Position numbers and translations under genes: made by a program
NCBI GenBank assembly: GCA_046259385.1
Contig: JBJYWI010000142.1
Coordinates: 1-40,218, forward strand
DNA: 40,218 nt
From: CAVWDI01 sp046259385
Lineage (GTDB): Bacteria; Chloroflexota; Anaerolineae; Anaerolineales; UBA4823
Direction: 5' to 3'
Shown here: piece by piece, positions 17,518-25,777 of the stretch
Numbering within the stretch: position 1 is the first letter of the stretch
Layout of the letters: each line of letters starts with the position of its first letter
Notes under the pieces: generated by a model
What the model saw: the letters and a program-made list of their open reading frames with translations, nothing else
Told to the model about the DNA's origin: nothing
The model's database searches: none

Positions 17518-18024
17518 TTACCAGCCAGACTGCTTCAGAAAGGGCTGGTCAGAGATCTGTTTTGCAAGCTCGATCTTGATCCTATTATCCAGCCTCTGTG
17601 CCCATTCATTCTGGTTGTGCATCCAGGCAGCCGCGGCTCCAACCTTTACCAAGTTGCGTCCATCCCTGAAGAACCCCGCCAGGCGCAGGCTGCGGCTTTC
17701 CTTTTCCAGCAAACTGAAGAATTTATCATCAAAACACACTGACCATTCCACAAGTGAAAATTGTTCTACCCGTCGGAGCACCTGATCGATCGGCTGCGCG
17801 CTCCCCAGGAGAACTAGAACTGCGATTATCTCATCTCTGGTTGGGTTTTGACTGGCAGGCGCGGCACCCTTGTAAATGCTCTCGACCAGCTTCATGCGCA
17901 GTTCTGGCCTTACGCCAAAATATTTCAGCAGCCTCGCCTGGTGGTGTTCCCTGCGTACCATATCCTTTAATAAGGACACAAGTGAACCAAATGACCCTGT
18001 TGAGATAAAATTCTTAAGGTTCAT
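17518..18024 (-). CDS. Hypothetical protein, 168 aa
   Basis: No family recognised. The 168-aa product is soluble and mostly helical by composition, with a basic N-terminal part (KDMVRREHHQARLLKYFG), no signal peptide or membrane segment, and a Trp/Asn-rich C-terminal segment (AAAAWMHNQNEWAQRL). AAGG lies seven bases before the ATG. A good promoter with an extended -10 lies about 110 bases upstream, so it is a real transcription unit. It is the first gene of the minus-strand series leading to the EF-like, zinc finger and cyclase genes, though gaps of over 100 bases make co-transcription uncertain. Confidence 0.7.
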   Translation of the reverse strand: MNLKNFISTGSFGSLVSLLKDMVRREHHQARLLKYFGVRPELRMKLVESIYKGAAPASQNPTRDEIIAVLVLLGSAQPIDQVLRRVEQFSLVEWSVCFDDKFFSLLEKESRSLRLAGFFRDGRNLVKVGAAAAWMHNQNEWAQRLDNRIKIELAKQISDQPFLKQSGW

Positions 18025-18134
18025 ATTTCAGCCTTTTGAAGTGACCTGCCTTCTAATCCATTCAGGAGAAAATTAATGCTCTAAACGTATCAAATGACCA
18101 GCAGCCAAACCGAATAATGAAATGAACTCTAATT

Positions 18135-18164
18135 AATATAGCATAATCATTTTTCAAAAGTCAA
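18135..18164 (-). promoter_or_regulatory. Promoter for the 168-aa hypothetical gene
   Basis: On the minus strand, TTGACT (18159-18164) and TATATT (18135-18140) are 18 bases apart, with TGC directly before the -10 (extended -10). Predicted start near 18128, giving a leader of about 100 nt. Confidence 0.6.
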
Positions 18165-18345
18165 GATGATCTCTTCGTATAAAGGTGAAACTCCACGAAC
18201 GAGTGATGAGAAAAATTTCTTTAAGAGGTGCCAACCTTGAGAGATGACTAAATTGATAATCAATTATCCGAATAATTGACTGTTCGGAAGATGAACCGAA
18301 TCGGAACGACTTTTGTTTGGTGAAGATTTACTGTTTTAAATAACA

Positions 18346-18503
18346 AAAGAGACTGTCTAAAACCAGGTAAATGTCATTCTGAACGAAGATTTCCCGCAGG
18401 GAAACGGAGTGAAGAATCTCCTACTTAGTCTGGGAGACCCTTCGTTTCGCCAAAGGCATGCAGCGCGATACTCAGGGTGACAACCTTTTGGGGCAGCCTC
18501 TTT
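18346..18503. mobile_element. MITE-like non-autonomous element, 158 bp
   Basis: The ends form imperfect terminal inverted repeats (AAAGAGACTGTCTAAAA against the complement AAAGAGGCTGCCCCAAAA), and a second inverted pair lies just inside (GTCATTCTGA against GTCACCCTGA). The interior has further hairpins (GAAGAATCTC to GGGAGA/TTCG) and no reading frame. This layout, and the internal string around TGTCATTCTGAACGAAG, are typical of dispersed MITE/REP-like repeats of environmental bacteria (from memory). It is the only copy in this window. The stretch 18165-18345 beside it shows nothing recognisable. Confidence 0.6.
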
Positions 18504-18525
18504 TTACGAATTCTAACTACAGAAA

Positions 18526-19200
18526 TTAAGCTTCAACCGGCTCTAACGCCAGTTTTGACCTTGCCTCGTTATAAGCCTGACCGTTCAGGTGCCCGATAAC
18601 CGACTGAGCGTATGCGTTCGTAAGAACGACGCCGATAAAACAGAGGATTATGCCGAGCATAGCAATAAACCCAGCCAGTAGGTTGCCAATCAAAGCCAGC
18701 AGGTATGCCATCGGCGCAGCCCGCACCAGACTAAGCACCTCTCCGAAGTGGAAGGCTGCCCCAAACTGCTCTTTGTCCGCAAAATTTCCTAATGCAGCCG
18801 GGATCACAAATGCCAGCAAAATTCCGTAAAGGAGCGACAGGCAGTTTACGCAGACCACAACCACCCAAATTGCGGCACTGACATCCTCCCCGGATGACCC
18901 CGGATCAAATACAGATGGGAACAGAACCGAAATGCAGGTCGATATCAGTATTATCGGCAGTGCATACACAAAACCGATGATAAAAACCTGGAACCCTCTA
19001 ACCAGGTAACCTCCAAAATCTTCCCAATCTGCCAAAGGGGCTGGGTCTCTGCGGATAACCCGCTTTGTTATCTCCAACGACCAGCCTGCCACCCATAGCG
19101 CTCCCAGCAGGGGGATGATTAACAGCAGCGCCCCAATCCCGATCTTTTTTAACCAATCCGAGTCTTCAAATTGAAACCCAAAAGCTTTGCCGAAATCCAT
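18526..19200 (-). CDS. DUF4013 domain-containing membrane protein
   Basis: A 224-aa integral membrane protein of the DUF4013 family. The characteristic opening (FQFEDSDWLKKIGIGALLLIIPLLG) leads into about five hydrophobic segments, with the DWEDFGGYLVRGFQVF loop between the first two and a further loop at GNFADKEQFGAAFHFGEVLSLV. Function unknown in this family. AGGAGG four bases before the ATG supports the start. It follows the secreted-protein gene by 75 bases on the same strand. Confidence 0.88.
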   Translation of the reverse strand: MDFGKAFGFQFEDSDWLKKIGIGALLLIIPLLGALWVAGWSLEITKRVIRRDPAPLADWEDFGGYLVRGFQVFIIGFVYALPIILISTCISVLFPSVFDPGSSGEDVSAAIWVVVVCVNCLSLLYGILLAFVIPAALGNFADKEQFGAAFHFGEVLSLVRAAPMAYLLALIGNLLAGFIAMLGIILCFIGVVLTNAYAQSVIGHLNGQAYNEARSKLALEPVEA

Positions 19201-19275
19201 GATGCCTCCTGATATTGACTTAAAAGTTTAAAATAAATTACCTAATTCTACCAAAATTATATAAAATCTTTATCC

Positions 19276-19794
19276 CTACGGGTATAAAAAACAGCGCAAC
19301 CACCAGGTCGGGGCATAAATCCTGATCGGATCGAGCGCATTCCTGAAAGCCAGCGCGATTGATCTTTGATCCACAGTGGTGCCCTGCCATATTTTTTCCA
19401 TCGAATCCTCCCCTGGTCTGGGCGGGGTCTGGGTGCATTTTGTGAATGTTAACCGTTGATTACGGGTGGCAAATAAATTTAACTCATGTATCCCCGGGCT
19501 GCACGGTGAGTAAGTATATACCGGGTCCCATTCTCGGACATACGAAACCTGCATGGTGTAAATATCCCGGTAAATTGTGAACGCTCGCACAGTCGGGTCT
19601 GTTTTATAACCGACCGGGATGGTGAAATTATAGAAAATATGGTTTTCGTAATAGGGTTCGATGTTATCCAATCGGATGAAAAGCTCCTCGCCCGACTTGT
19701 TGATAATCGTCAGCTTTACAAGTACACGATTAACAGGTTGCGACCCCAGGGTGAAAAATGACAGCAGCGATAGAATCAGGATGAACTTTTTCAT
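19276..19794 (-). CDS. Secreted hypothetical protein, 172 aa
   Basis: The N-terminus (MKKFILILSLLSFFTLGS) is a typical Sec signal peptide without a lipobox cysteine. The mature part is beta-rich with many aromatic residues (FYNFTIPVGY, YRDIYTMQVSYV) and two cysteines, in SPCSPG and FTKCTQ, that could form a disulfide outside the membrane. No family is recognised. The ribosome site is weak. It may share a transcript with the DUF4013 gene downstream. Confidence 0.65.
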   Translation of the reverse strand: MKKFILILSLLSFFTLGSQPVNRVLVKLTIINKSGEELFIRLDNIEPYYENHIFYNFTIPVGYKTDPTVRAFTIYRDIYTMQVSYVREWDPVYTYSPCSPGIHELNLFATRNQRLTFTKCTQTPPRPGEDSMEKIWQGTTVDQRSIALAFRNALDPIRIYAPTWWLRCFLYP

Positions 19795-20178
19795 ACAGGG
19801 TTTTCCGCTATAAATATCCTCCAGGCAGCGCCAACCTCCCCTTTAAGATACATCATTTTACCACTGCAAAATATGCTTAAACACATAACATCTTAGGTTT
19901 GCAGAAATTTTTAATATTCATACAGCATCAGCGGGCCCATTGAATACTACGGACTTCCTGCTTGATGGTTTTAGTCTGTTTTAAAAAGCCAGGGCTATAA
20001 TAACTGCTATCTCTTAGCTGTCTAGCCTCATTTTGCCCTGAACCGTTCCGCCGTTTTGCGTTTTATCACCTTCGCGTGATCAAAACAAGCTGTGTCGAAA
20101 TCGAATAGATGTCATATACTATTCTGGTGACCGCCATTTTTATCTCAAATACCAGGGTTGCGCTTCGTAAATAAATAC
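19795..20178. other. Intergenic region, 384 bases
   Basis: No gene is supported; open frames on the plus strand here and beyond are shadows of the racemase-family gene. One inverted repeat, TTTTATCAC/GTGATCAAAA (20061-20086, one bulge), lacks a T-run on either strand. No convincing promoter for the secreted protein was found. Confidence 0.5.
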
Positions 20179-21213
20179 TCAGCGCAGAAAAAAACCATCC
20201 GCAAGCGGATCTTCGGGATCGATCAGCAGTTCATAACGACCGCAGATATTCGCCCTCCCGGTGACTTTTGGAATTACCGCCTGGTAAGGACCAAACTGAG
20301 CGGTGTCCACAATTTCAGCTGTAAAGGTTGTCCCCAGGATGCTCTCAACGATAAAAGGCTCTCCAATTTTAATCTCACTCCGGGCCATATGGATCGCAGC
20401 CCTACCGCTCAGGCCAGTCCCGGTCGGGCAGCGGTCGACTTCGCCATCCGCAAAAACACACACATTCCGGCTGTGGTTACCCGGCTGGTGTGCTTCCCCG
20501 ACAAAAATGGTGCCGTACAGGAACCCCAGATCGGGCTCAAAAGGGTGTTCAATTGGGAAATTCTCCATTACAGCCCTTTTGATGCGGGTACCCTTCTCAA
20601 CCAAGTCCCTGAAATTATCAGCTGTCAGGGATACGCCCACCTGCTCAGCCCTGCAGTAAGCATAATACGCTCCCCCAAACGCCAGGTCGAAGTTGATCTT
20701 TCCGACACCGGGTACCTCCACAATCTGATCCAGCGCGTACACAAAGGAAGGCACATTCAGGAAGGAGACGTCCTTTACAATTCCGCCTTCAAGGTCGGCG
20801 AAAGCGGTCACCCTCCCAGCTGGCGTGTCCATCTTTATGACCGCCTGCTCTCCCCCTGCCTGGATCATTCCTGTTTCCAGTGCAACCATGGCGAGCCCAA
20901 TGATGCCGTGTCCGCACATAGTGCTGTATCCTTCGTTATGCATAAACAGCACGCCCAGGTCGCCGCCCGGGGTAACTGGCTCAGTCACCAGGCAGCCGTA
21001 CATGTCAGCGTGCCCACGCGGCTCCCACATCAGCGCCTTCCTCAGGTGGTCCAGGTTTTTCCTCGCGTAGCGACGCTTCTCCAGGATGGTACCGCCAGGT
21101 AGTTCAGGGTAACCGCTGGTGATCACCCGCAGCGGTTCGCCGGCTGTATGGGCTTCAATAGTAGTAATTTTCAACCAGTTCTCGGGCGGCTGCCAATCAG
21201 TCTCTATACGCAT
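20179..21213 (-). CDS. Proline racemase family; probable trans-3-hydroxy-L-proline dehydratase
   Basis: A 344-aa enzyme of the proline racemase superfamily. The first catalytic residue, Cys100, is present in YSTMCGHGIIG. The second, normally Cys in the DRSPCGTG motif of racemases and hydroxyproline epimerases, is Thr264 in DRCPTGTGLSGR. The Cys/Thr combination is diagnostic of trans-3-hydroxy-L-proline dehydratase (EC 4.2.1.77), which gives pyrroline-2-carboxylate. The Cys two positions earlier (Cys262) is unusual but not at the catalytic position. The start ATG 21213 follows GGAG by six bases. The gene begins 15 bases after the ALDH stop, so they form an operon. No pyrroline-2-carboxylate reductase is seen nearby. 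Confidence 0.88.
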   Translation of the reverse strand: MRIETDWQPPENWLKITTIEAHTAGEPLRVITSGYPELPGGTILEKRRYARKNLDHLRKALMWEPRGHADMYGCLVTEPVTPGGDLGVLFMHNEGYSTMCGHGIIGLAMVALETGMIQAGGEQAVIKMDTPAGRVTAFADLEGGIVKDVSFLNVPSFVYALDQIVEVPGVGKINFDLAFGGAYYAYCRAEQVGVSLTADNFRDLVEKGTRIKRAVMENFPIEHPFEPDLGFLYGTIFVGEAHQPGNHSRNVCVFADGEVDRCPTGTGLSGRAAIHMARSEIKIGEPFIVESILGTTFTAEIVDTAQFGPYQAVIPKVTGRANICGRYELLIDPEDPLADGFFLR

Positions 21214-21228
21214 CAAAAACTCCGAATA

Positions 21229-22752
21229 TCAACCGCCGAACTCGATCCCCTGGGCAAGGGGCAGTTCATGTGAGTAATTGATGGTATTGGTCTGGCGGCG
21301 CATGTATGCTTTCCAGGCATCCGACCCGGATTCCCTCCCGCCGCCGGTCTCCTTCTCGCCGCCGAAGGCGCCTCCGATTTCCGCCCCGGAAGTGCCGATG
21401 TTCACATTGGCGATCCCGCAGTCGGAGCCCCCGCATCCCAGAAAAACCTCCTCATAGTGCAGATTATTGGTGAAGATCGCGCTTGACAGCCCCTGGGGAA
21501 CTTCATTATGTATTTGAACAGCTTGATTAATATTTTCATATTCCAGCAAATACAGAATCGGGGCAAAGGTCTCTTCTTTAACGATTTCTGTCTGGGTGGG
21601 CATTTTCACAATGGTCGGCTCGACGTAATTTGGACCAAGATCCGGGCGCATCTTCCCGCCGGCAATTATCTCCCCGCCCTGGGCTAGAGCCTGTTCGAGC
21701 GCATCCAGCATCTGTTCGACAGCCCCTCCCTCGACCAGCGGGCCCATCAACGTGTCCTCCTGGAGCGGGTCACCGATTTTCACCTGCTGGTAAACGTTCA
21801 CCAGCTGGCGTGTCAATCCGTGGGCGATATCTCTGTGCATGATAATCCGGCGGGTGCTGGTGCAGCGCTGCCCGGCAGTCCCGACCGCCCCGAAAAGGAT
21901 CGCCCTGACTGCCAGGTCGAGATCTGCGTCCTCGGCGACAATGATAGCGTTGTTACCGCCCAATTCCAGGATTGTGCGTCCGAACCGTCCGGCAACCGTC
22001 TGCGACACATGCCGGCCTACTTTTGTCGAGCCGGTAAATGATATCAACGGCAGGCGCTCATCCCCCAACATCAGGTCACCAACGTCCCTGCCTGATCCGA
22101 TCACCAGATTGAATATCCCCTCAAGACCATGATCAGCCACGACCCGGTTGGCGATCTTCTGGACCGCGATCCCACACAGAGGCGCAAGGGAGGATGGTTT
22201 CCACAAAACCGGGTCGCCGCAGACCGCCGCGACAGCCGCGTTCCAGGACCAAACCGCAACCGGAAAGTTGAACGCGGTGATCACTCCAACCACCCCGAGC
22301 GGGTGCCACTGCTCGTACATGCGGTGCCCCGGTCGCTCGGAGTGCATCGTCAGGCCGTACAGCTGGCGCGATAAGCCAACCGCGAAATCGCAGATGTCGA
22401 TCATCTCCTGCACCTCGCCGTGCCCTTCCGCCCGGATCTTGCCCATCTCGAGCGACACCAGGTCGCCCAGCGGTTCCTTCAACTCACGCAGCGCCTCCCC
22501 CAGGTCTCGCACGACCAGGCCGCGCTTGGGTGCCGGGATCTCGCGCCAGACCTTAAATGCCGACTGCGCCCGCGAGGCTACCTGTTCATAAGAACCGGGA
22601 GTTGCCTGGATTATCCTTGCGATCGCTTCTCCTGTGGATGGGTTGTACGAGACAAGCTCTTTCCCCGCTGGATCACTTATCCAGGCCTCGATACCGCTGC
22701 AGGCGCCCGGGTTGGTCTCTTCAATGCCCAGCTTTTCGAGTACTGATTTCAT
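21229..22752 (-). CDS. Aldehyde dehydrogenase, ALDH7 (aminoadipate-semialdehyde type)
   Basis: A 507-aa NAD(P)-dependent aldehyde dehydrogenase. Visible residues are Asn162 (AFNFPV), Lys185 (WKPSS), the dinucleotide-site motif SFTGSTKVG, general base Glu263 (ELGGNNA) and nucleophile Cys297 (GQRCTSTRR). The C-terminal block NIGTSGAEIGGAFGGEKETGGGRESGSD is the ALDH7 hallmark, shared with piperideine-6-carboxylate/alpha-aminoadipate-semialdehyde dehydrogenases of lysine and pipecolate breakdown. It leads the operon with the racemase-family dehydratase, suggesting catabolism of cyclic imino acids. GAGGAA lies 8 bases before the ATG. Confidence 0.93.
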   Translation of the reverse strand: MKSVLEKLGIEETNPGACSGIEAWISDPAGKELVSYNPSTGEAIARIIQATPGSYEQVASRAQSAFKVWREIPAPKRGLVVRDLGEALRELKEPLGDLVSLEMGKIRAEGHGEVQEMIDICDFAVGLSRQLYGLTMHSERPGHRMYEQWHPLGVVGVITAFNFPVAVWSWNAAVAAVCGDPVLWKPSSLAPLCGIAVQKIANRVVADHGLEGIFNLVIGSGRDVGDLMLGDERLPLISFTGSTKVGRHVSQTVAGRFGRTILELGGNNAIIVAEDADLDLAVRAILFGAVGTAGQRCTSTRRIIMHRDIAHGLTRQLVNVYQQVKIGDPLQEDTLMGPLVEGGAVEQMLDALEQALAQGGEIIAGGKMRPDLGPNYVEPTIVKMPTQTEIVKEETFAPILYLLEYENINQAVQIHNEVPQGLSSAIFTNNLHYEEVFLGCGGSDCGIANVNIGTSGAEIGGAFGGEKETGGGRESGSDAWKAYMRRQTNTINYSHELPLAQGIEFGG

Positions 22753-23173
22753 AAAGTATCTTCCTCTATTTCATTGTTAATAAGATTCTACCAGGATTAC
22801 ATTTGACAAATAAGCTGGTGTTTTTTAGGGAAATTACAGAATAAAATAATCTGCGGATTCATTGCCTGCAGGTTATAAACTGCTCCTTTCTCTGCAGCGC
22901 CTTCATACCCGTGGACTTGGAGCAGGTCATCAACAATTTCCGTGATTCAACCTTCCCAAATTCAGCAATTTAGTCTAACATTATAGGTAGGCAACACATA
23001 ATTGAGGGGTAAATTGTAAAGGTTGAAGCTTGTGAAAGGATATTTATATGGGTTCCTGTCAGAGGCTAACACTCCCAACATATGATCTAAGAAAGGAGGT
23101 GTGGTGTTCTTAATTTGAGTTTATTTTCTCTCACCTATCTTATCCGAGTCGATTTAGAGTGTAGGAGGAAAAA
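22753..23173. other. Divergent intergenic region upstream of the nucleobase operon
   Basis: No gene is supported. A weak promoter candidate for the plus-strand operon is TTGAAG (23023-23028) with TATATG (23045-23050), spacing 16. Further down, ACACTCC (23069-23075) can pair with GGAGGTGT (23095-23102, one bulge), a possible leader hairpin. I tested the region by eye for purine and preQ1 riboswitch motifs and did not find them. GGAGG at 23163-23167 is the ribosome site for the next gene. Confidence 0.4.
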
Positions 23174-24196
23174 ATGTATCTCAAGCGTTTTACCTTGATT
23201 TCCTTAATTGTTTTGGTAGTGCTTATAATTTCCAGCTGTGCCCCAGCATCTCCGGCAGAACCAGTATCTGAAGAAGCAGGAATGCCATCTGTGTTTGCAG
23301 CTTTTGCTACCGCTATTGAAGAGCCCTGGGACGGCGTTATCCATGAAGCGCTCAAGAAAGCTGAAAGCGAAGGCCGCATCACTTACGAGTACACCGATGA
23401 CATCGGTTACGCTGGCGACATGGAGCGCGTACTGCGCGAAGTGGCTGAGGAGAGTCAGCCGGATATCATATTCGGTGATGCTTTTGGTAACGAAGAAGCT
23501 GTCCGCCGGGTGGCTGCTGATTACCCTGACATAGCCTTTGCTTTTGGGTCTGGTTATGGTCCCTCAGGTGACAACTTTTCTGTTTTTGACAATTGGATCC
23601 ACGAGCCGGCATATTTGTGTGGATTAATCGCTAGCGGAGTATCCGAAAGCGGTGTGATCGGCGTGGTTGGCGGGCATCCTGTCCCCGAGGTCAACCGTAT
23701 TGTCAATGCCTTCATTCAAGGCGCCAAAGAAGTTAACCCAGATGCCACTGTGCTGGTGACATTCATCAACAATTGGTTTGACCCTGCTGCAGCTAAGGAA
23801 GCTGCTCTCTCACAGATCGATTCCGGCGCAGATGTGCTGTTTGCCGAGCGCTTTGGCGTCATTGAAGCAGCTGTCGAGAACGATCTCTTTGCTTTTGGAA
23901 ATATGAGCGACCAGAATGAGCTGGGCCCCGAGAACGTGCTCTCCGGTCCAGTCTGGAATATGGAACCTACCGTGGATTATGTTATTGAGCAAGTTAAGGC
24001 TGGTTCCTTTACATCCCAGGATCTCAAAGACTTCAGCATGATGGCCAAGGGTGGTGCCACTCTAGCCGATTATCATGGGCTTGAGTCCAAGATTCCTGCC
24101 GACATCCTTGATTTGGTAGCCCAGCGCCAGGATGAGATCCTTAATGGTCTCTTCCGCGTGGATATCGACGAGGCAGCCCCTGCTGGATCAAACTGA
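23174..24196 (+). CDS. BMP family (PnrA-like) substrate-binding lipoprotein
   Basis: A 340-aa lipoprotein with a type II signal peptide; the lipobox IISSC puts the lipidated cysteine at residue 22. The mature protein is a basic-membrane-protein-family (PF02608) binding protein: EEPWDGVIHEAL, PDIIFGDAFGNEEAV, the pair GVIGVVGGHPVPEVNRIVNAFIQGA and VTFINNWFDPAAAKEAA are typical. Family members bind nucleosides (PnrA, inosine) or related purine-type ligands. GGAGG five bases before the ATG is strong. It is the first gene of the uptake/catabolism series and is separated from the ATPase gene by a perfect hairpin. Substrate is inferred from the downstream deaminase-like and Mo hydroxylase genes. 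Confidence 0.93.
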   Translation: MYLKRFTLISLIVLVVLIISSCAPASPAEPVSEEAGMPSVFAAFATAIEEPWDGVIHEALKKAESEGRITYEYTDDIGYAGDMERVLREVAEESQPDIIFGDAFGNEEAVRRVAADYPDIAFAFGSGYGPSGDNFSVFDNWIHEPAYLCGLIASGVSESGVIGVVGGHPVPEVNRIVNAFIQGAKEVNPDATVLVTFINNWFDPAAAKEAALSQIDSGADVLFAERFGVIEAAVENDLFAFGNMSDQNELGPENVLSGPVWNMEPTVDYVIEQVKAGSFTSQDLKDFSMMAKGGATLADYHGLESKIPADILDLVAQRQDEILNGLFRVDIDEAAPAGSN

Positions 24197-24208
24197 CATT
24201 GTTTAAAC

Positions 24209-24241
24209 AGGAACACGGTTCCATTTAAGAGCCGTGTTCCT
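24209..24241 (+). terminator. Intercistronic hairpin after the BMP lipoprotein gene
   Basis: AGGAACACGGTTC pairs with GAGCCGTGTTCCT over 13 bp (one T-G pair) around a 7-nt loop. Only three T follow, after one A, so full termination is unlikely. Such hairpins after binding-protein genes usually protect the 3' end and give higher expression than the membrane genes behind. Confidence 0.7.
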
Positions 24242-24262
24242 ATTTCCAATATGGAAGACCTG

Positions 24263-25777
24263 ATGCATGTAGTTGAAATGCGCCAAATCACCAAGCAATT
24301 TGGTGATGTTATCGCAAATGACCACGTGGATTTCCAGTTGAGGAATGGAGAGATTCACGCCCTCCTTGGTGAAAATGGTGCCGGTAAGACTACTCTGATG
24401 CGCATCCTGTTTGGATTGTACCAAGAAGACAGTGGCGAGGTTGTGATTGACGGTCAGCCGGTGCAGATTAGTTCGCCAAAGGATGCTATCGAGCTAGGTG
24501 TTGGGATGGTAACCCAGCACTTTGCACTGGTACCCCCCTTCAGTGTGGCAGAAAACGTAATCATGGGGTATCGAGAGAGTCTGAGTTTGGATATGAAAGC
24601 TATTGAGGCTGAGGTTGCCAGATCAGCGGGGAAATTCGGTATTGAGATCGATCCATCTGCAATTGTCCGTCATCTCTCTGTGGGCCAAAAGCAAAGGGTT
24701 GAGATTCTCAAAGCGCTCTTTCGAGAAGTACGCGTCCTCATCCTTGATGAGCCAACCGCTGTACTTATCCCCCAAGAAGTTGATGCGTTTTTTAAAATTC
24801 TAAGAAATTTGCAGGAAGAGGGAATCTCGATAATATTCATTTCTCACAAATTGAATGAAGCCATGGCGATCAGTGACCGGGTGACAGTGCTGCGTGATGG
24901 CCGGACGATTGCTACCATTGATACAACTTCAACCAGCCCTGCTGAATTAGCAAAGATGATGGTCGGGCGTGAAACCTTCGGTGTTACTAGAAAGGGCAAA
25001 GTTGCCGGTGATCATCCTGTCCTGCAGGTCAAGAACCTGAGCGTAAATGATGATAGCGGCATGCAAGCATTATCAAATGTTTCACTGGTTGTAAATGAAG
25101 GCGAGATTCTAGGAATTGCAGGGGTGGGGGGGAACGGTCAGAAGGAGCTGGCTGAAGCCCTTTGCGGGATCAGGTTACCAACCCGTGGCAGCATCCTGGT
25201 GCGCGGTCAAGAGATGAGTGGCGCATCCCCATCGGAAATAACAGATGCAGGTGTTGGACGAATTCCTGAGGACAGGCATGCTGGCGTTATTGGAGAACTA
25301 ACCGTGGCTGAGAATATGGTCATGGAGCACCTGGGACGCTTTACCTCCCACAGCATTTTGAGCAAGAAATTAATCAGAAATTATGCTGAAGATTTGATTG
25401 ACAAATTCCAGATAAAAGCCCGTCCGGCAGATAAGACGCGCACCCTCTCTGGAGGTAACCTGCAGAAGTTATTGCTGGCAAGGGTCCTGGCTAACCAACC
25501 CGATTTGATCATCGCTCCGCAGCCCACCCGGGGCCTGGATGTAGGAGCCACCGAGTACGTTCACAATCAGCTCTTGAATCAGCGGGACCGAGGTGCTGCT
25601 GTGCTGCTTATCTCGGAAGACCTGGATGAAATTATGGCATTATCAGACCGCATTGCTGTGATCTATGAGGGTGAAATTGTTGGCGTGCTTTCGGCGCAGG
25701 ATGCTGATATCGAGCGCCTAGGTTTGATGATGTCTGGTGTGTTGAAGGAAAACAAAGATGCCGTTGCCCAAGTTTAG
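24263..25777 (+). CDS. Double ABC ATPase of a nucleoside-type importer (YufO/RbsA-like)
   Basis: A 504-aa tandem ATPase. The first half is complete: Walker A GENGAGKTT (36-44), signature LSVGQKQRVEI, Walker B VLILDEPTAVL, switch FISHKLNEA. The second half is degenerate at Walker A (GVGGNGQKEL) and has Gln in place of the catalytic Glu (IIAPQPTRGLDVGA), while the signature LSGGNLQK is kept. This asymmetry is normal in BMP-type nucleoside importers. ATG 24263 has a weak GGAAG in front; ATG 24251 (four residues longer) has none. It overlaps the next permease start by 20 bases. Confidence 0.94.
   Translation: MHVVEMRQITKQFGDVIANDHVDFQLRNGEIHALLGENGAGKTTLMRILFGLYQEDSGEVVIDGQPVQISSPKDAIELGVGMVTQHFALVPPFSVAENVIMGYRESLSLDMKAIEAEVARSAGKFGIEIDPSAIVRHLSVGQKQRVEILKALFREVRVLILDEPTAVLIPQEVDAFFKILRNLQEEGISIIFISHKLNEAMAISDRVTVLRDGRTIATIDTTSTSPAELAKMMVGRETFGVTRKGKVAGDHPVLQVKNLSVNDDSGMQALSNVSLVVNEGEILGIAGVGGNGQKELAEALCGIRLPTRGSILVRGQEMSGASPSEITDAGVGRIPEDRHAGVIGELTVAENMVMEHLGRFTSHSILSKKLIRNYAEDLIDKFQIKARPADKTRTLSGGNLQKLLLARVLANQPDLIIAPQPTRGLDVGATEYVHNQLLNQRDRGAAVLLISEDLDEIMALSDRIAVIYEGEIVGVLSAQDADIERLGLMMSGVLKENKDAVAQV

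Noticed and set aside
20158..21102. A 314-residue plus-strand open frame
   Set aside because: It is antisense to the racemase-family gene, has no ribosome site or family motifs, and the opposite frame has clear catalytic residues.
23040..23105. Possible purine or preQ1 riboswitch ahead of the BMP operon
   Set aside because: The conserved core bases of either class are not present; only a weak hairpin can be drawn.
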